Shown here: piece by piece, positions 24,880 to 32,858 of the stretch | How positions within the stretch are numbered: the first letter of the stretch is position 1 | How the letters are laid out: every line of letters starts with the position of its first letter | NCBI RefSeq assembly: GCF_042643245.1 | Contig: NZ_JBHRSK010000018.1 | Span: 62,001 to 126,000, forward strand | Direction: 5' to 3' | DNA length: 64,000 nucleotides | DNA from: Acidimangrovimonas pyrenivorans | GTDB taxonomy: Bacteria; Pseudomonadota; Alphaproteobacteria; Rhodobacterales; Rhodobacteraceae | Position numbers and translations under genes: made by a program | Notes under the pieces: model-generated | The model's input: only the letters and a program-made list of their open reading frames with translations | The model's database searches: none | Told to the model about the DNA's origin: nothing

Positions 24880-25932
24880 ATGGCCATCACCCTGACCGCG
24901 CTTTCCGACCTCTCCGCCCTCGGCTTCGACGAGATCATCGACGTCCGCTCGCCCGCCGAATATGCCGAAGACCACCTGCCCGGCGCCATCAACCTGCCGG
25001 TGCTGGACAACGAGGAACGGGCCAGGGTCGGCACGATCTACAAGCAGGAAAGCCCGTTCAAGGCGCGCAAGATCGGTGCCGCGCTGGTGGCGCGCAACTC
25101 CGCCCGCCATATCGAGGAAACCCTGATCGACCGCGACGGCGGCTGGCGGCCGCTGGTCTATTGCTGGCGCGGCGGCCAGCGGTCGGGCTCCTTCGCGACG
25201 ATCCTGAGCCAGATCGGCTGGCGCGTCGAGCTGGTCCAGGGCGGTTACAAGGCCTGGCGCAAGCTGGTGGTCGAGGCGCTCTACAACACGCCGGTCAAGG
25301 CGCCGGTCGTGGTGCTGGACGGCAATACCGGCACCGCCAAGACCGAGCTCTTGCAACTGATGGCGGCGCGTGGCGTCCAGATCGTCGATCTCGAGGGGCT
25401 GGCCAATCATCGCGGCTCTCTCTTCGGCCACATGGCCGGCGGCCAGCCGTCGCAGAAGGCCTTCGAGGGCCGGCTGGCGATGGCGCTGGACACGCTCGAT
25501 CCGGCCCGGCCGGTGGTGATCGAAGCCGAATCGAGCCGGGTCGGCGACATCCGCCTGCCGTCCGAGCTGTGGAAGGCGATCTGCGCCGCCCCGCGCATCG
25601 CCGTCGCGGCGCCGCTGGCGGCGCGCGCCGCCTATCTCGCCCGCGCCTATGCCGACCTCACCGCAGACCGCGCCGAACTGGCCGCCGTGATCGACAAGCT
25701 GCGCCGGCTGCACGCGGCCGAGACAATCGAGCATTGGCACAAGCTGGCCGCCGAGGGCGCCTTCGAGGAGCTGGCCGGCGACCTGATGGCCCGCCATTAC
25801 GACCCGCGCTACGAGAAGCAGCGCGCCCGGACCGCCGCCGAGGGCGCCCGCGTGATCGAGGCGCCGGACCTCAGCCCCGAGGCCCTGCCCGGCCTTGCCG
25901 ACCGGATCACGGAAATGGTGGAAAAGGGCTGA
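24880..25932 (+). CDS. selU: tRNA 2-selenouridine synthase
   Basis: 350 residues. It replaces sulfur by selenium in 2-thiouridine at the tRNA wobble position. The N-terminal rhodanese domain (about 1-125) has IIDVRSPAEYAEDHLPGAIN and the catalytic Cys in VYCWRGGQRSGS. The C-terminal domain carries a P-loop-like GNTGTAKTELL near residue 149, DLEGLANHRGSLFG and VIEAESSRVGDI. In the next gene, selD makes the selenophosphate donor, so the pair forms a complete selenium-to-tRNA route. Also called ybbB or mnmH. Confidence 0.95.
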   Translation: MAITLTALSDLSALGFDEIIDVRSPAEYAEDHLPGAINLPVLDNEERARVGTIYKQESPFKARKIGAALVARNSARHIEETLIDRDGGWRPLVYCWRGGQRSGSFATILSQIGWRVELVQGGYKAWRKLVVEALYNTPVKAPVVVLDGNTGTAKTELLQLMAARGVQIVDLEGLANHRGSLFGHMAGGQPSQKAFEGRLAMALDTLDPARPVVIEAESSRVGDIRLPSELWKAICAAPRIAVAAPLAARAAYLARAYADLTADRAELAAVIDKLRRLHAAETIEHWHKLAAEGAFEELAGDLMARHYDPRYEKQRARTAAEGARVIEAPDLSPEALPGLADRITEMVEKG

Positions 25933-26267
25933 GGCGGCGTCTCGTCGCCACACGGTCGCAGCCAGCACGACACAGGGCCGCGCCCTCCCTCGAGTGGGCG
26001 CCCGCGTGGCTCGTGGTCTGCGGTTTATCTCAAAGCCCCGAACGACTTCTTTACGGCGAGCCACATCGCCACGGCGCCCTCCCATGGGGGAGGGAGGGCG
26101 CGGCTCGGCGGGCTACGCCTCCGCTCCGGGCCGGGAGGTCGTCTCCCGCCCCCCCCCCGCGCGTGGTCCTCTTCCCACATTGCCCATGGCCGCCACCGCG
26201 ACACCGCCCCCTCTCGCCTTCCCGCCCGCAACGCGCTAGCCAAGGACGACTCCGCTCCGAGGATACC
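25933..26267. other. 335-bp intergenic region between selU and selD
   Basis: No gene seen. It contains nested inverted repeats: CCGCGCCCTCCCTC at 25978-25991 is a perfect reverse complement of 26090-26103, and a second hairpin lies inside (26074-26101, listed separately). The stretch 26110-26160 is a long C-rich run. The selD ribosome site is CGAGGATACC before ATG 26268. Confidence 0.5.
26074..26101. repeat. G+C palindrome, copy 2 of the intergenic family
   Basis: Perfect 10-bp stem (26074-26083 with 26092-26101) around an 8-base loop, with the same CGCCCTCCC/GGGAGGGCG core as the palindrome at 14214-14251. Its right arm also pairs with 25978-25991. Confidence 0.7.
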
Positions 26268-28457
26268 ATGCAGACCGCGCCCCTTCCGCTCACCCGCGAC
26301 GTCGTCCTGATCGGCGGCGGCCATACCCATGCGCTGCTGCTGCGGCGCTGGGGGATGAAACCGCTGCCCGGGGTCCGGCTGACCGTCATCAACCCGCACC
26401 CGACAGCGCCCTATTCCGGCATGCTGCCCGGCCATATCGCCGGCCATTACGACCGCGCCGCGCTCGAGATCGACCTGGTCCAGCTTGCCCGCCATGCCGG
26501 GGCGCGGGTGATCCTCGGCCGGGCCGAGGGCATCGACCGGGCGGCGAAGACCGTGACCGTGCCCGGCCGGCCGCCGATCGCCTATGACCTCGCCTCGATC
26601 GATATCGGCATCACCACCGAGATGCCCGAGCTGGAGGGTTTCGCCGAAGCCGGAGCCCCGGCCAAGCCGATGGACGATTACGCCGCCCGCTGGGACGCCT
26701 ATGTCGCCCGCACCGCCGCCGGCGAGGTGGCGCCGCAGGTCGTGGTGCTGGGCAGCGGCATCGCCGGGATCGAGCTGGCGCTGGCCTCGGCCCACCGGTT
26801 GCGCAAGGCCGGGGTGGCGCAGCCGCAGGTCACGGTGCTGGAACAGGCGGCCGAGGCCCTGCCCCATATCGGTGCCGGGGCGCGGCGGGCGCTGTTCGCC
26901 CATCTTGACCGCGCCGGCATCGCCCTGCTGACCGGGGCCGAGGCCGTCGCCGTCACGCCCGAGACGGTGCGGCTGGCCGACGGGCGCGCGTTACCGGCCA
27001 GCTTCACCCTCGGCGCCGCCGGGGCGCGGCCGCAGGGCTGGCTGGCCGGGACCGGGCTCGACCTGACCGAGGGCTACGTCAGCGTCGGCCCGACGCTGCA
27101 AAGCCTCACCGACCCGGCGATCTTCGCCGCCGGCGACTGTGCCCACCTGTCCCACGCGCCGCGGCCCAAGGCCGGGGTCTACGCGGTGCGCGAGGCGCCG
27201 GTGCTCTACGACAACCTGCGTGCCGCCCTGACCGGCGGGCGGCTGCGCCGCTACCGGCCCCAGCGCGACTACCTCAAGCTGGTCTCGACCGGCGGCAAGG
27301 GGGCGGTGGCCGACAAGTTCGGCCTGCGGCTCGACGGCGCGCTGCTGTGGCGCTGGAAGGACCGTATCGACCGCAAGTTCATGGAGAAGTTCCACGAATT
27401 GCCCGAGATGCCGCCGCCGAAGCTGCCGGCGCAACTGGCCGACGGCGTGCGCGAGGAACTGGCCGGCGGCAAGCCGCTCTGCGGCGGCTGCGGCGCCAAG
27501 GTCGGCGGCGACGCGCTGCGCCGGGCGCTGGCCGGGCTGGCGCCGCCCAGCCGGCCCGACACCCTGTCGGGGCCGGGCGACGATGCCGCCGTGCTGCGCC
27601 ATGGCGACGGGGTGCAGGTGATCACCACCGACCACTTGCGCGCCTTCACCGAGGATCCGTGGCTGATGGCCAGGATCACCGCCACTCACGCGATGGGCGA
27701 CATCTGGGCGATGGGGGCGGCGCCGCAGGCGGCGCTGGCGCAGATCACCCTGCCGCGGATGTCGCCCGAGCTGCAGGCCCGGACACTGGCCGAGATCATG
27801 GCGGGCGCGGCCGAGGTCTTCGGCCCGGCCGGGGCCGATCTGGTCGGCGGCCATACCTCGGTCGGCTCGGAGCTGACGCTGGGCTTCACCGTCACCGGGC
27901 TGGCCGACCGGGCCACGCCCAAGGGCGGGGCGCAGCCGGGCGATGCCCTGATCCTGACCAAGCCGATCGGCACCGGCACCGTGCTGGCGGCCGAGATGCA
28001 GCGCAAGGCGCCAGGCCGCGCCGTCGCCGCCTGCTTCGCCTCGATGACCCGGCCGCTCGGCCCCGCCGCCGCCCTGCTGGCGCCGGTCGCCCACGCGATG
28101 ACCGACGTCACCGGCTTCGGCCTCGCCGGTCACCTGATGGAGATGCTCGACGCCGCCGGCCTCTCGGCCCGGCTGACGCTGGCCGAAATCCCGCTGCTGC
28201 CCGGTGCCGAGGCGCTGGCGGCGCAGGGCCACCGCTCGACCCTGTTCCCGGCCAATCGCAGCGTGGCGGCGCGGATGAGCCTGCCCGAGGGCCCCGCCGC
28301 CGACCTGCTGTTCGATCCGCAGACCGCCGGCGGGCTGCTGGCGGCGGTGCCCGGCGAGCATGTCGGGGAGGTTCTGGACGCGTTGAAGGCGCAGGGCGCG
28401 GACGCCGCCGTGATCGGCAGCATCGAGCCCGGACCGGCGTGGATCGAGGTGGGCTAG
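26268..28457 (+). CDS. selD: Selenide, water dikinase fused to an N-terminal FAD/NAD oxidoreductase domain
   Basis: 729 residues. Residues 1-390 are a pyridine-nucleotide-disulfide oxidoreductase-type domain (VVLIGGGHTHALLLRRWG, second dinucleotide fold VVLGSGIAGIELALA, FAD site IFAAGDCAHL). Residues 395-729 are SelD, which makes selenophosphate from selenide and ATP. The active-site segment CGGCGAK gives Cys408 and Lys411, matching the C-x-x-K spacing of E. coli Cys17/Lys20. GPGDDAAVL, ATHAMGDIWAMGA, GGHTSVGSELTLG, DVTGFGLAGHL and FDPQTAGGLL follow. This two-domain form is known in several bacteria. The codon at 408 is ordinary Cys, not UGA. A start upstream of 26268 has no support. Confidence 0.95.
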   Translation: MQTAPLPLTRDVVLIGGGHTHALLLRRWGMKPLPGVRLTVINPHPTAPYSGMLPGHIAGHYDRAALEIDLVQLARHAGARVILGRAEGIDRAAKTVTVPGRPPIAYDLASIDIGITTEMPELEGFAEAGAPAKPMDDYAARWDAYVARTAAGEVAPQVVVLGSGIAGIELALASAHRLRKAGVAQPQVTVLEQAAEALPHIGAGARRALFAHLDRAGIALLTGAEAVAVTPETVRLADGRALPASFTLGAAGARPQGWLAGTGLDLTEGYVSVGPTLQSLTDPAIFAAGDCAHLSHAPRPKAGVYAVREAPVLYDNLRAALTGGRLRRYRPQRDYLKLVSTGGKGAVADKFGLRLDGALLWRWKDRIDRKFMEKFHELPEMPPPKLPAQLADGVREELAGGKPLCGGCGAKVGGDALRRALAGLAPPSRPDTLSGPGDDAAVLRHGDGVQVITTDHLRAFTEDPWLMARITATHAMGDIWAMGAAPQAALAQITLPRMSPELQARTLAEIMAGAAEVFGPAGADLVGGHTSVGSELTLGFTVTGLADRATPKGGAQPGDALILTKPIGTGTVLAAEMQRKAPGRAVAACFASMTRPLGPAAALLAPVAHAMTDVTGFGLAGHLMEMLDAAGLSARLTLAEIPLLPGAEALAAQGHRSTLFPANRSVAARMSLPEGPAADLLFDPQTAGGLLAAVPGEHVGEVLDALKAQGADAAVIGSIEPGPAWIEVG

Positions 28458-28519
28458 GAACTTGCCGGCCGCAATATTGCCTGAGGGCGCGCGGCCGCCC
28501 CACAGGCGGGCGGACGCGT

Positions 28520-28539
28520 GCCCGGCGCAAACGCCGGGC
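28520..28539 (+). terminator. Probable terminator after selD
   Basis: Perfect 8-bp stem (GCCCGGCG at 28520-28527, loop CAAA, CGCCGGGC at 28532-28539) followed by GGTTCCTTCT. The T-run is weak. Confidence 0.45.
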
Positions 28540-28596
28540 GGTTCCTTCTGACTGCAGCACGCGCGTCTCGGAACCGAGCCAATGGCCCCCCAGGCC

Positions 28597-28998
28597 TCAG
28601 TGACAGCGCCCCCCGCTCCCCGCCAGATCGGCGAGGATCGGGCAATCCGGGCGGTGGTCACCGGCGCAATGATCGACGAGATCGGCCAGCGTCGCCCGCA
28701 TCTGCTGCAGCTCGTCGAGCTTGGCGTCGATCGCCTCCAGATGCTGCTGGGCGATCGCCTTGACGTCGGCCGAGGCCCGGGCGCGGTCCTCGTAGAGCGC
28801 CAGCAGCGCCCGGCATTCCTCGATCGAGAAGCCCAGGCCGCGGGCCCGGCCGAGGAAGGCGAGCTTGTGCAGGTGGCTGTCCGAGAAATCCCGGTAGCCG
28901 TTGGCACGGCGGTCGGGGTGGATCAGGCCGATCTCCTCGTAGTAGCGGATCGTCTTGGCGGGCAGGCCCGTGCGGCGGGCGACTTCGGCGATGTTCAT
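28597..28998 (-). CDS. cueR: Cu(I)-responsive MerR-family regulator CueR
   Basis: 133 residues. The MerR DNA-binding domain is at the N-terminus (MNIAEVARRTGLPAKTIRYY, then GLIHPDRRANGYRDF), a long dimerisation helix follows, and the C-terminal copper loop has two cysteines in CAGDHRPDCPIL (C-x7-C), matching the Cu(I) ligands Cys112 and Cys120 of E. coli CueR. It lies 13 bases downstream of copA on the same strand, so it is co-transcribed with its likely target and would activate the promoter at 31512-31542. Confidence 0.94.
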   Translation of the reverse strand: MNIAEVARRTGLPAKTIRYYEEIGLIHPDRRANGYRDFSDSHLHKLAFLGRARGLGFSIEECRALLALYEDRARASADVKAIAQQHLEAIDAKLDELQQMRATLADLVDHCAGDHRPDCPILADLAGSGGRCH

Positions 28999-29011
28999 GC
29001 GGCCCTCCCCG

Positions 29012-31465
29012 TCACGCGCTTTGCCACGGGCCGGCCTTGCGCAGCCGCAGGGCGTTGGTGACGACCAGCACCGAGGAGGCCGCCATCGCCCCCGCCGCCA
29101 GCATCGGCGACAGCATCGGCCCGCCGAACGGGGCGAGGATGCCGGCGGCGACCGGGATCAGCGCGATATTGTAGCCGAAGGCCCAGCCGAGGTTCTGGCG
29201 GATGTTGCGCATTGTCCTGCGCGACAGTTCGACCGCCTGGACGACGCCGGCGGGGTCGCCCGACATCAGCACCAGGTCGGCGGTCTCGATCGCGACGTCG
29301 GTGCCGGTGCCGATGGCAATGCCGGTATCGGCGGTGGCCAGCGCCGGGGCGTCGTTGATGCCGTCGCCGACGAAGGCGGTGGCGCCATGGTCGCGCATCA
29401 GCTCTTCGACGGCGGCAACCTTGCCCTCGGGCAGCACCTCGGCCACCACCGTGTCGATGCCCAGCGCGGTGCCGATATGCGCGGCGGTGGCCTTGTTGTC
29501 GCCGGTCACCATCGCCGTCTTCAGCCCGAGCCGGTGCAGCGCGGCGATGGTTTCCTTCGCGCCCGCCTTGATCGGGTCGGCCACGGCGATGGCGGCGGCG
29601 ATGCGGCCGTCGATGGCGGCGAAGAGCGGGGTCTTGCCATCTTCCGCCAGCCCCGCCGCGGCGCCGGCCAGAGCGCCCAGTTCGATGCCCTCCTTCGCCA
29701 TCAGCCGGGCGGCGCCAACCACGACCTTGCGGCCACCGACGATGCCGGCGACACCATGGCCGGCGGTGACGGTGAACTCCTCGACCGGCGCCGGTTCAAT
29801 GCCCTCCTCCTCGGCCGCCGCCAGCAGGGCGCGCGCCACCGGGTGTTCGGATTTCGCCTCGACGGCGGCGACGGCCCCCAGCACGTCGGCGTGGCCGAAG
29901 CCCTCGGCCAGTTCGAGGTCGGTCAGGCGCGGATGGCCCTCGGTCAGCGTCCCGGTCTTGTCGAAGGCGATGACCTGCGCCCCTTCCAGCCGCTGCAGCG
30001 CCTCGCCCTTGCGGAACAAGAGCCCGAGCTCGGCGCCGCGCCCCGTCCCGACCATGATCGAGGTCGGGGTGGCAAGGCCCATGGCGCAGGGGCAGGCGAT
30101 GATCAGCACCGAGACGCCGGCGACCAGCGCGTGGCTCAGCGCCGGCGACGGGCCGAAGATCAGCCAGATGAGAACCGTCAGTGCGGCCACCGTCATCACC
30201 GCGGGGACGAACCACATCGTCACCTTGTCGACCAGCGCCTGGATCGGCAGCTTGCCGCCCTGCGCGTCCGAAACCATGCGGATGATCCGCGCCAGCGTCG
30301 CGTCCTCGCCCAGCCGCGTGACCCGGAACGACAGCGCCCCGGCGCCGTTGACCGTGCCGCCGATGACCTCGTCGCCGGGACCCGCCTCGACCGGCTCGGG
30401 CTCGCCGGTCAGCATCGAGCGGTCGATCCACGACCGGCCCTCGACCACCTCGCCATCGGCCGCCACCCGTTCGCCGGGGCGCAGCTCGATGACGTCGCCG
30501 GTCCGCAGCTCGGCGATCGGCAGGTCGATGGTCTGGCCCTGGCGGATCACCCGGGCGGTGTCGGGCTGCAACCCGACCAGCCGGGCGATGGCCTCGCCGG
30601 CCCGGCCCTTGGCCTTGGCCTCGAGCATCCGGCCGAGCAGGATCAGGGTGCAGATCACCGCCGCCGCTTCGAAATAGACCGCGGCCGCGCCTTCGGGCAG
30701 CAGGCCGGGGGCGAAGGTCGCCACCGTCGAATAGGCCCAGGCGGCACTGGCCCCGAGCGCGACCAGGGAGTTCATGTCGGGCGCGCCGCGGAAGAGCATC
30801 GGGAAGCCGTGCGACAGGAAGCGGCGGCCGGGGCCCATCAGCAGCACCGTGGTGAAGACGAACTGGATCATCCAGCTGACCTGCATGCCGATCGTGTCCT
30901 CGATCAGGCTGCGGATGCCGGGCACGAAATGGGCGCCCATCGCCAGCACGAAGACCGGGGCGGTCAGGTCCACCGACAGCCAGAGCGCCTTGCGCAGCTC
31001 CTCGATCTCCTCCTCGCGCCGGGCGGCGCCGGTGTCCGGCGCGCCGGAGCTCTCGGGCGTGGCCGCGTAGCCCGCCTTGGTCACCACCTGCGCCAGTTCC
31101 GACGGGGTGACGGCACCGGCATAGTGATGGACGACGGCGCTGCCGGTGGCGAGGTTGACCTCGGCCCCGGTAACGCCGGGATAGGCCTTCAGCGCCTTCT
31201 CGACCCGGCCGACACAAGAGGCGCAGCTTATGCCCTCGACCTTGAGCCGGGTATCGGCGGTCTCGACCTCGTATCCCGCCTTGGCGACCGCCTCGGCGAC
31301 GGCGGCGGCATCGGTGCCGTCGCCAAGATCGGCGCGCAGGGTCTTCATGGCGAGGTTGACGTTGGCCGCCTCGACGCCCGGCAGGGCGCAGACGGCGCGT
31401 TCGACGCGGCCGGCGCAGGAGGCGCAGCTCATGCCGCCGACCTGGAGAGTGGTGCTCTGGCTCAT
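29012..31465 (-). CDS. copA: Copper-exporting P1B-type ATPase
   Basis: 817 residues from ATG 31465. Two N-terminal heavy-metal domains with GMSCASC (Cys14/Cys17) and GISCASC (Cys81/Cys84), then eight membrane helices, the ion-binding CPC in IIACPCAMGLATP (about residue 457), phosphorylation site DKTGTLTEG (about 501), HP motif in SEHPVARAL, and GDGINDAPAL. The CPC, two HMA domains and adjacent cueR identify Cu+ export across the inner membrane. The frame is open further upstream but includes the CueR promoter, so those starts are excluded. Confidence 0.97.
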   Translation of the reverse strand: MSQSTTLQVGGMSCASCAGRVERAVCALPGVEAANVNLAMKTLRADLGDGTDAAAVAEAVAKAGYEVETADTRLKVEGISCASCVGRVEKALKAYPGVTGAEVNLATGSAVVHHYAGAVTPSELAQVVTKAGYAATPESSGAPDTGAARREEEIEELRKALWLSVDLTAPVFVLAMGAHFVPGIRSLIEDTIGMQVSWMIQFVFTTVLLMGPGRRFLSHGFPMLFRGAPDMNSLVALGASAAWAYSTVATFAPGLLPEGAAAVYFEAAAVICTLILLGRMLEAKAKGRAGEAIARLVGLQPDTARVIRQGQTIDLPIAELRTGDVIELRPGERVAADGEVVEGRSWIDRSMLTGEPEPVEAGPGDEVIGGTVNGAGALSFRVTRLGEDATLARIIRMVSDAQGGKLPIQALVDKVTMWFVPAVMTVAALTVLIWLIFGPSPALSHALVAGVSVLIIACPCAMGLATPTSIMVGTGRGAELGLLFRKGEALQRLEGAQVIAFDKTGTLTEGHPRLTDLELAEGFGHADVLGAVAAVEAKSEHPVARALLAAAEEEGIEPAPVEEFTVTAGHGVAGIVGGRKVVVGAARLMAKEGIELGALAGAAAGLAEDGKTPLFAAIDGRIAAAIAVADPIKAGAKETIAALHRLGLKTAMVTGDNKATAAHIGTALGIDTVVAEVLPEGKVAAVEELMRDHGATAFVGDGINDAPALATADTGIAIGTGTDVAIETADLVLMSGDPAGVVQAVELSRRTMRNIRQNLGWAFGYNIALIPVAAGILAPFGGPMLSPMLAAGAMAASSVLVVTNALRLRKAGPWQSA

Positions 31466-31511
31466 GCGATTCGTCCAATGTTTCATGGCCCCGGAGGACC
31501 GGATTGGACTC

Positions 31512-31542
31512 GAGATACTCATTCCAGTCGCTGGAAGGTCAA
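31512..31542 (-). promoter_or_regulatory. CueR-type promoter of copA-cueR
   Basis: On the minus strand, -35 TTGACC (31542-31537) and -10-like TATCTC (31517-31512) are separated by 19 bases, the long spacer typical of MerR-family promoters. The spacer contains the dyad CTTCCAGCGACTGGAA-like sequence seen in CueR operators. It lies 46 bases before the copA start. Confidence 0.8.
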
Positions 31543-31568
31543 GGGGCATCGCGCCCCTTTGCCAACGC

Positions 31569-32498
31569 CTAGCCCGGCAGGCAGCCCGGCAGGCCGTCGC
31601 GGGCGATACTGCTGCGACAATGTTCGGCGAATGCGGCGACAGTGCGGCGCGCATGCGGGGCCGCGGTCGTCACCAGCCCCAGTTGCAGCGGCCGCAGCCC
31701 GCCGCGCAGGGGCACGAAGGCCAGCCGCTTGCCGTCCGGGGCCTGCTCGGCCCGGGTCCGGGTGTTGATCAGCGAATAGCCGTAGCCGTTGGCGACCAGG
31801 CTGCGCAACACCGCCATGTCACGGGTCCGCTCGGCGATCAGCGGCGGGGTGCCGATCTGGTCGAACAGGGTCAGGAAGTAGTCGGCCGAATAGGGCAGGT
31901 CGAGCAGCACCATCGGCTGGCCGCGCAGGTCCTCGGGCACGATCTCGGGCTTGCCCGCCAGCGGATGCGACGGCGCGACGATCACCCAGGGGTCGAGCGT
32001 GGCCAGCGGCTGGAAGGCGATGCCCTCGGGCAGCGGCAGGTCGTAGGTCAGGCCGATGTCGAGCGCGCCGCGCAGCAGACCTTCGAGGATGTCGGCATGG
32101 TCGAGCTCGTATTGCGTCGCCCGCACCGCAGGGTGGGCGGCCTCGAAGGCGCGGCGCAGGTCGGGCAGCAGCAGCGGCGCGAAGGTCTTGAGGCAGGCGA
32201 TGGCCAGCGGGCCGGAGACCTCGCCACCGATATCGGCGGCCAGCGCCCCCAGCCCCTCGGCCCCGGCCAGCACCCGCCGCGCCTCGGCCAGCAATTCGCG
32301 CCCCGCCGGGGTCAGCGTCAGGGCGTGGGCGTGGCGGCGGATGAAGAGCTGGACGCCGAAGGCGGCCTCGAGCTGGGCGATGGCGGCCGAGATCGAGGGC
32401 GAGGAGACATTGGCCCGGCGCGCCGCCCGGGCGACTGAGCCGGCCTCGCCCACGGCGATGAAATACTCCAGCTGGCGCAGGGTGAAACGAAGGGGCAA
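31569..32498 (-). CDS. LysR-family transcriptional regulator
   Basis: 309 residues. N-terminal winged helix-turn-helix (FTLRQLEYFIAVGEAGSVAR, then ANVSSPSISAAIAQLEAAFG) and a C-terminal effector domain from about residue 90. The effector domain has MVLLDLPYSADYFLTLF and GYGYSLINTR, which resemble MVLLDVPPSRDYFLSLF and GLGYALLATR in the flavin-reductase fusion at 35656-36804. That suggests both sense a similar compound. It is divergent from argE across a 360-base gap; likely targets are argE and/or the oxygenase genes, which is inference. Confidence 0.9.
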   Translation of the reverse strand: MPLRFTLRQLEYFIAVGEAGSVARAARRANVSSPSISAAIAQLEAAFGVQLFIRRHAHALTLTPAGRELLAEARRVLAGAEGLGALAADIGGEVSGPLAIACLKTFAPLLLPDLRRAFEAAHPAVRATQYELDHADILEGLLRGALDIGLTYDLPLPEGIAFQPLATLDPWVIVAPSHPLAGKPEIVPEDLRGQPMVLLDLPYSADYFLTLFDQIGTPPLIAERTRDMAVLRSLVANGYGYSLINTRTRAEQAPDGKRLAFVPLRGGLRPLQLGLVTTAAPHARRTVAAFAEHCRSSIARDGLPGCLPG

Positions 32499-32858
32499 GG
32501 TGAAGGTCCTGGATCGCGGCGTCGGGCGATTTCACGCAGCGGGCGCGGGCGTGTCAAGTTGCCGGCCCTTGTTCAGGAATGGGCCGCCTGGGCGGGGCCG
32601 GCCGCCGCGGCGCGCGAAGGAGCGAAGGCAGTCGCCAGGTGGGACGCGAGACGGGCAGGCGCTGCGCGGCGGCTTCGCCTTGAGTCCGCGCCGCCCGGGC
32701 ACCGCGCCCGATCTCCGCAAGAGGCCCCCAACAGCGCCCGGCGACGAACGGCCCAGGCCGGGAGCGCCGACGCCCAGCCCCCCGCGCCACGCCGCCACCG
32801 GGGGTTTCCCCCGCCGCCGATTTGCGGTTTGGTACGGCCAAACCACCGGAGACCCCCA
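32499..32858. other. 360-bp intergenic region between lysR and argE
   Basis: No gene pattern on either strand. The only clear signal is the dyad at 32826-32844 immediately upstream of argE, listed separately. The rest is C/G-rich and the frames open through it show no protein motif. Confidence 0.45.
32826..32844. promoter_or_regulatory. Dyad GGTTTGG-N5-CCAAACC upstream of argE
   Basis: Perfect 7-bp inverted repeat with a 5-base spacer, ending 14 bases before the argE ATG. It contains a T-N11-A arrangement as found in LysR-type operators. It could be an operator for the divergent LysR protein. Confidence 0.4.

Noticed and set aside
23712..26267. Upstream extension of the selD frame back to 23712
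   Set aside because: Runs antisense to the pyruvyltransferase gene and in a wrong frame over selU; selD similarity starts at the ATG at 26268.
28520..28560. Selenocysteine tRNA or SECIS element near selD
   Set aside because: The hairpin has no tRNA arms or T-loop sequence and follows the selD stop like a terminator; no in-frame UGA is read through in selD.
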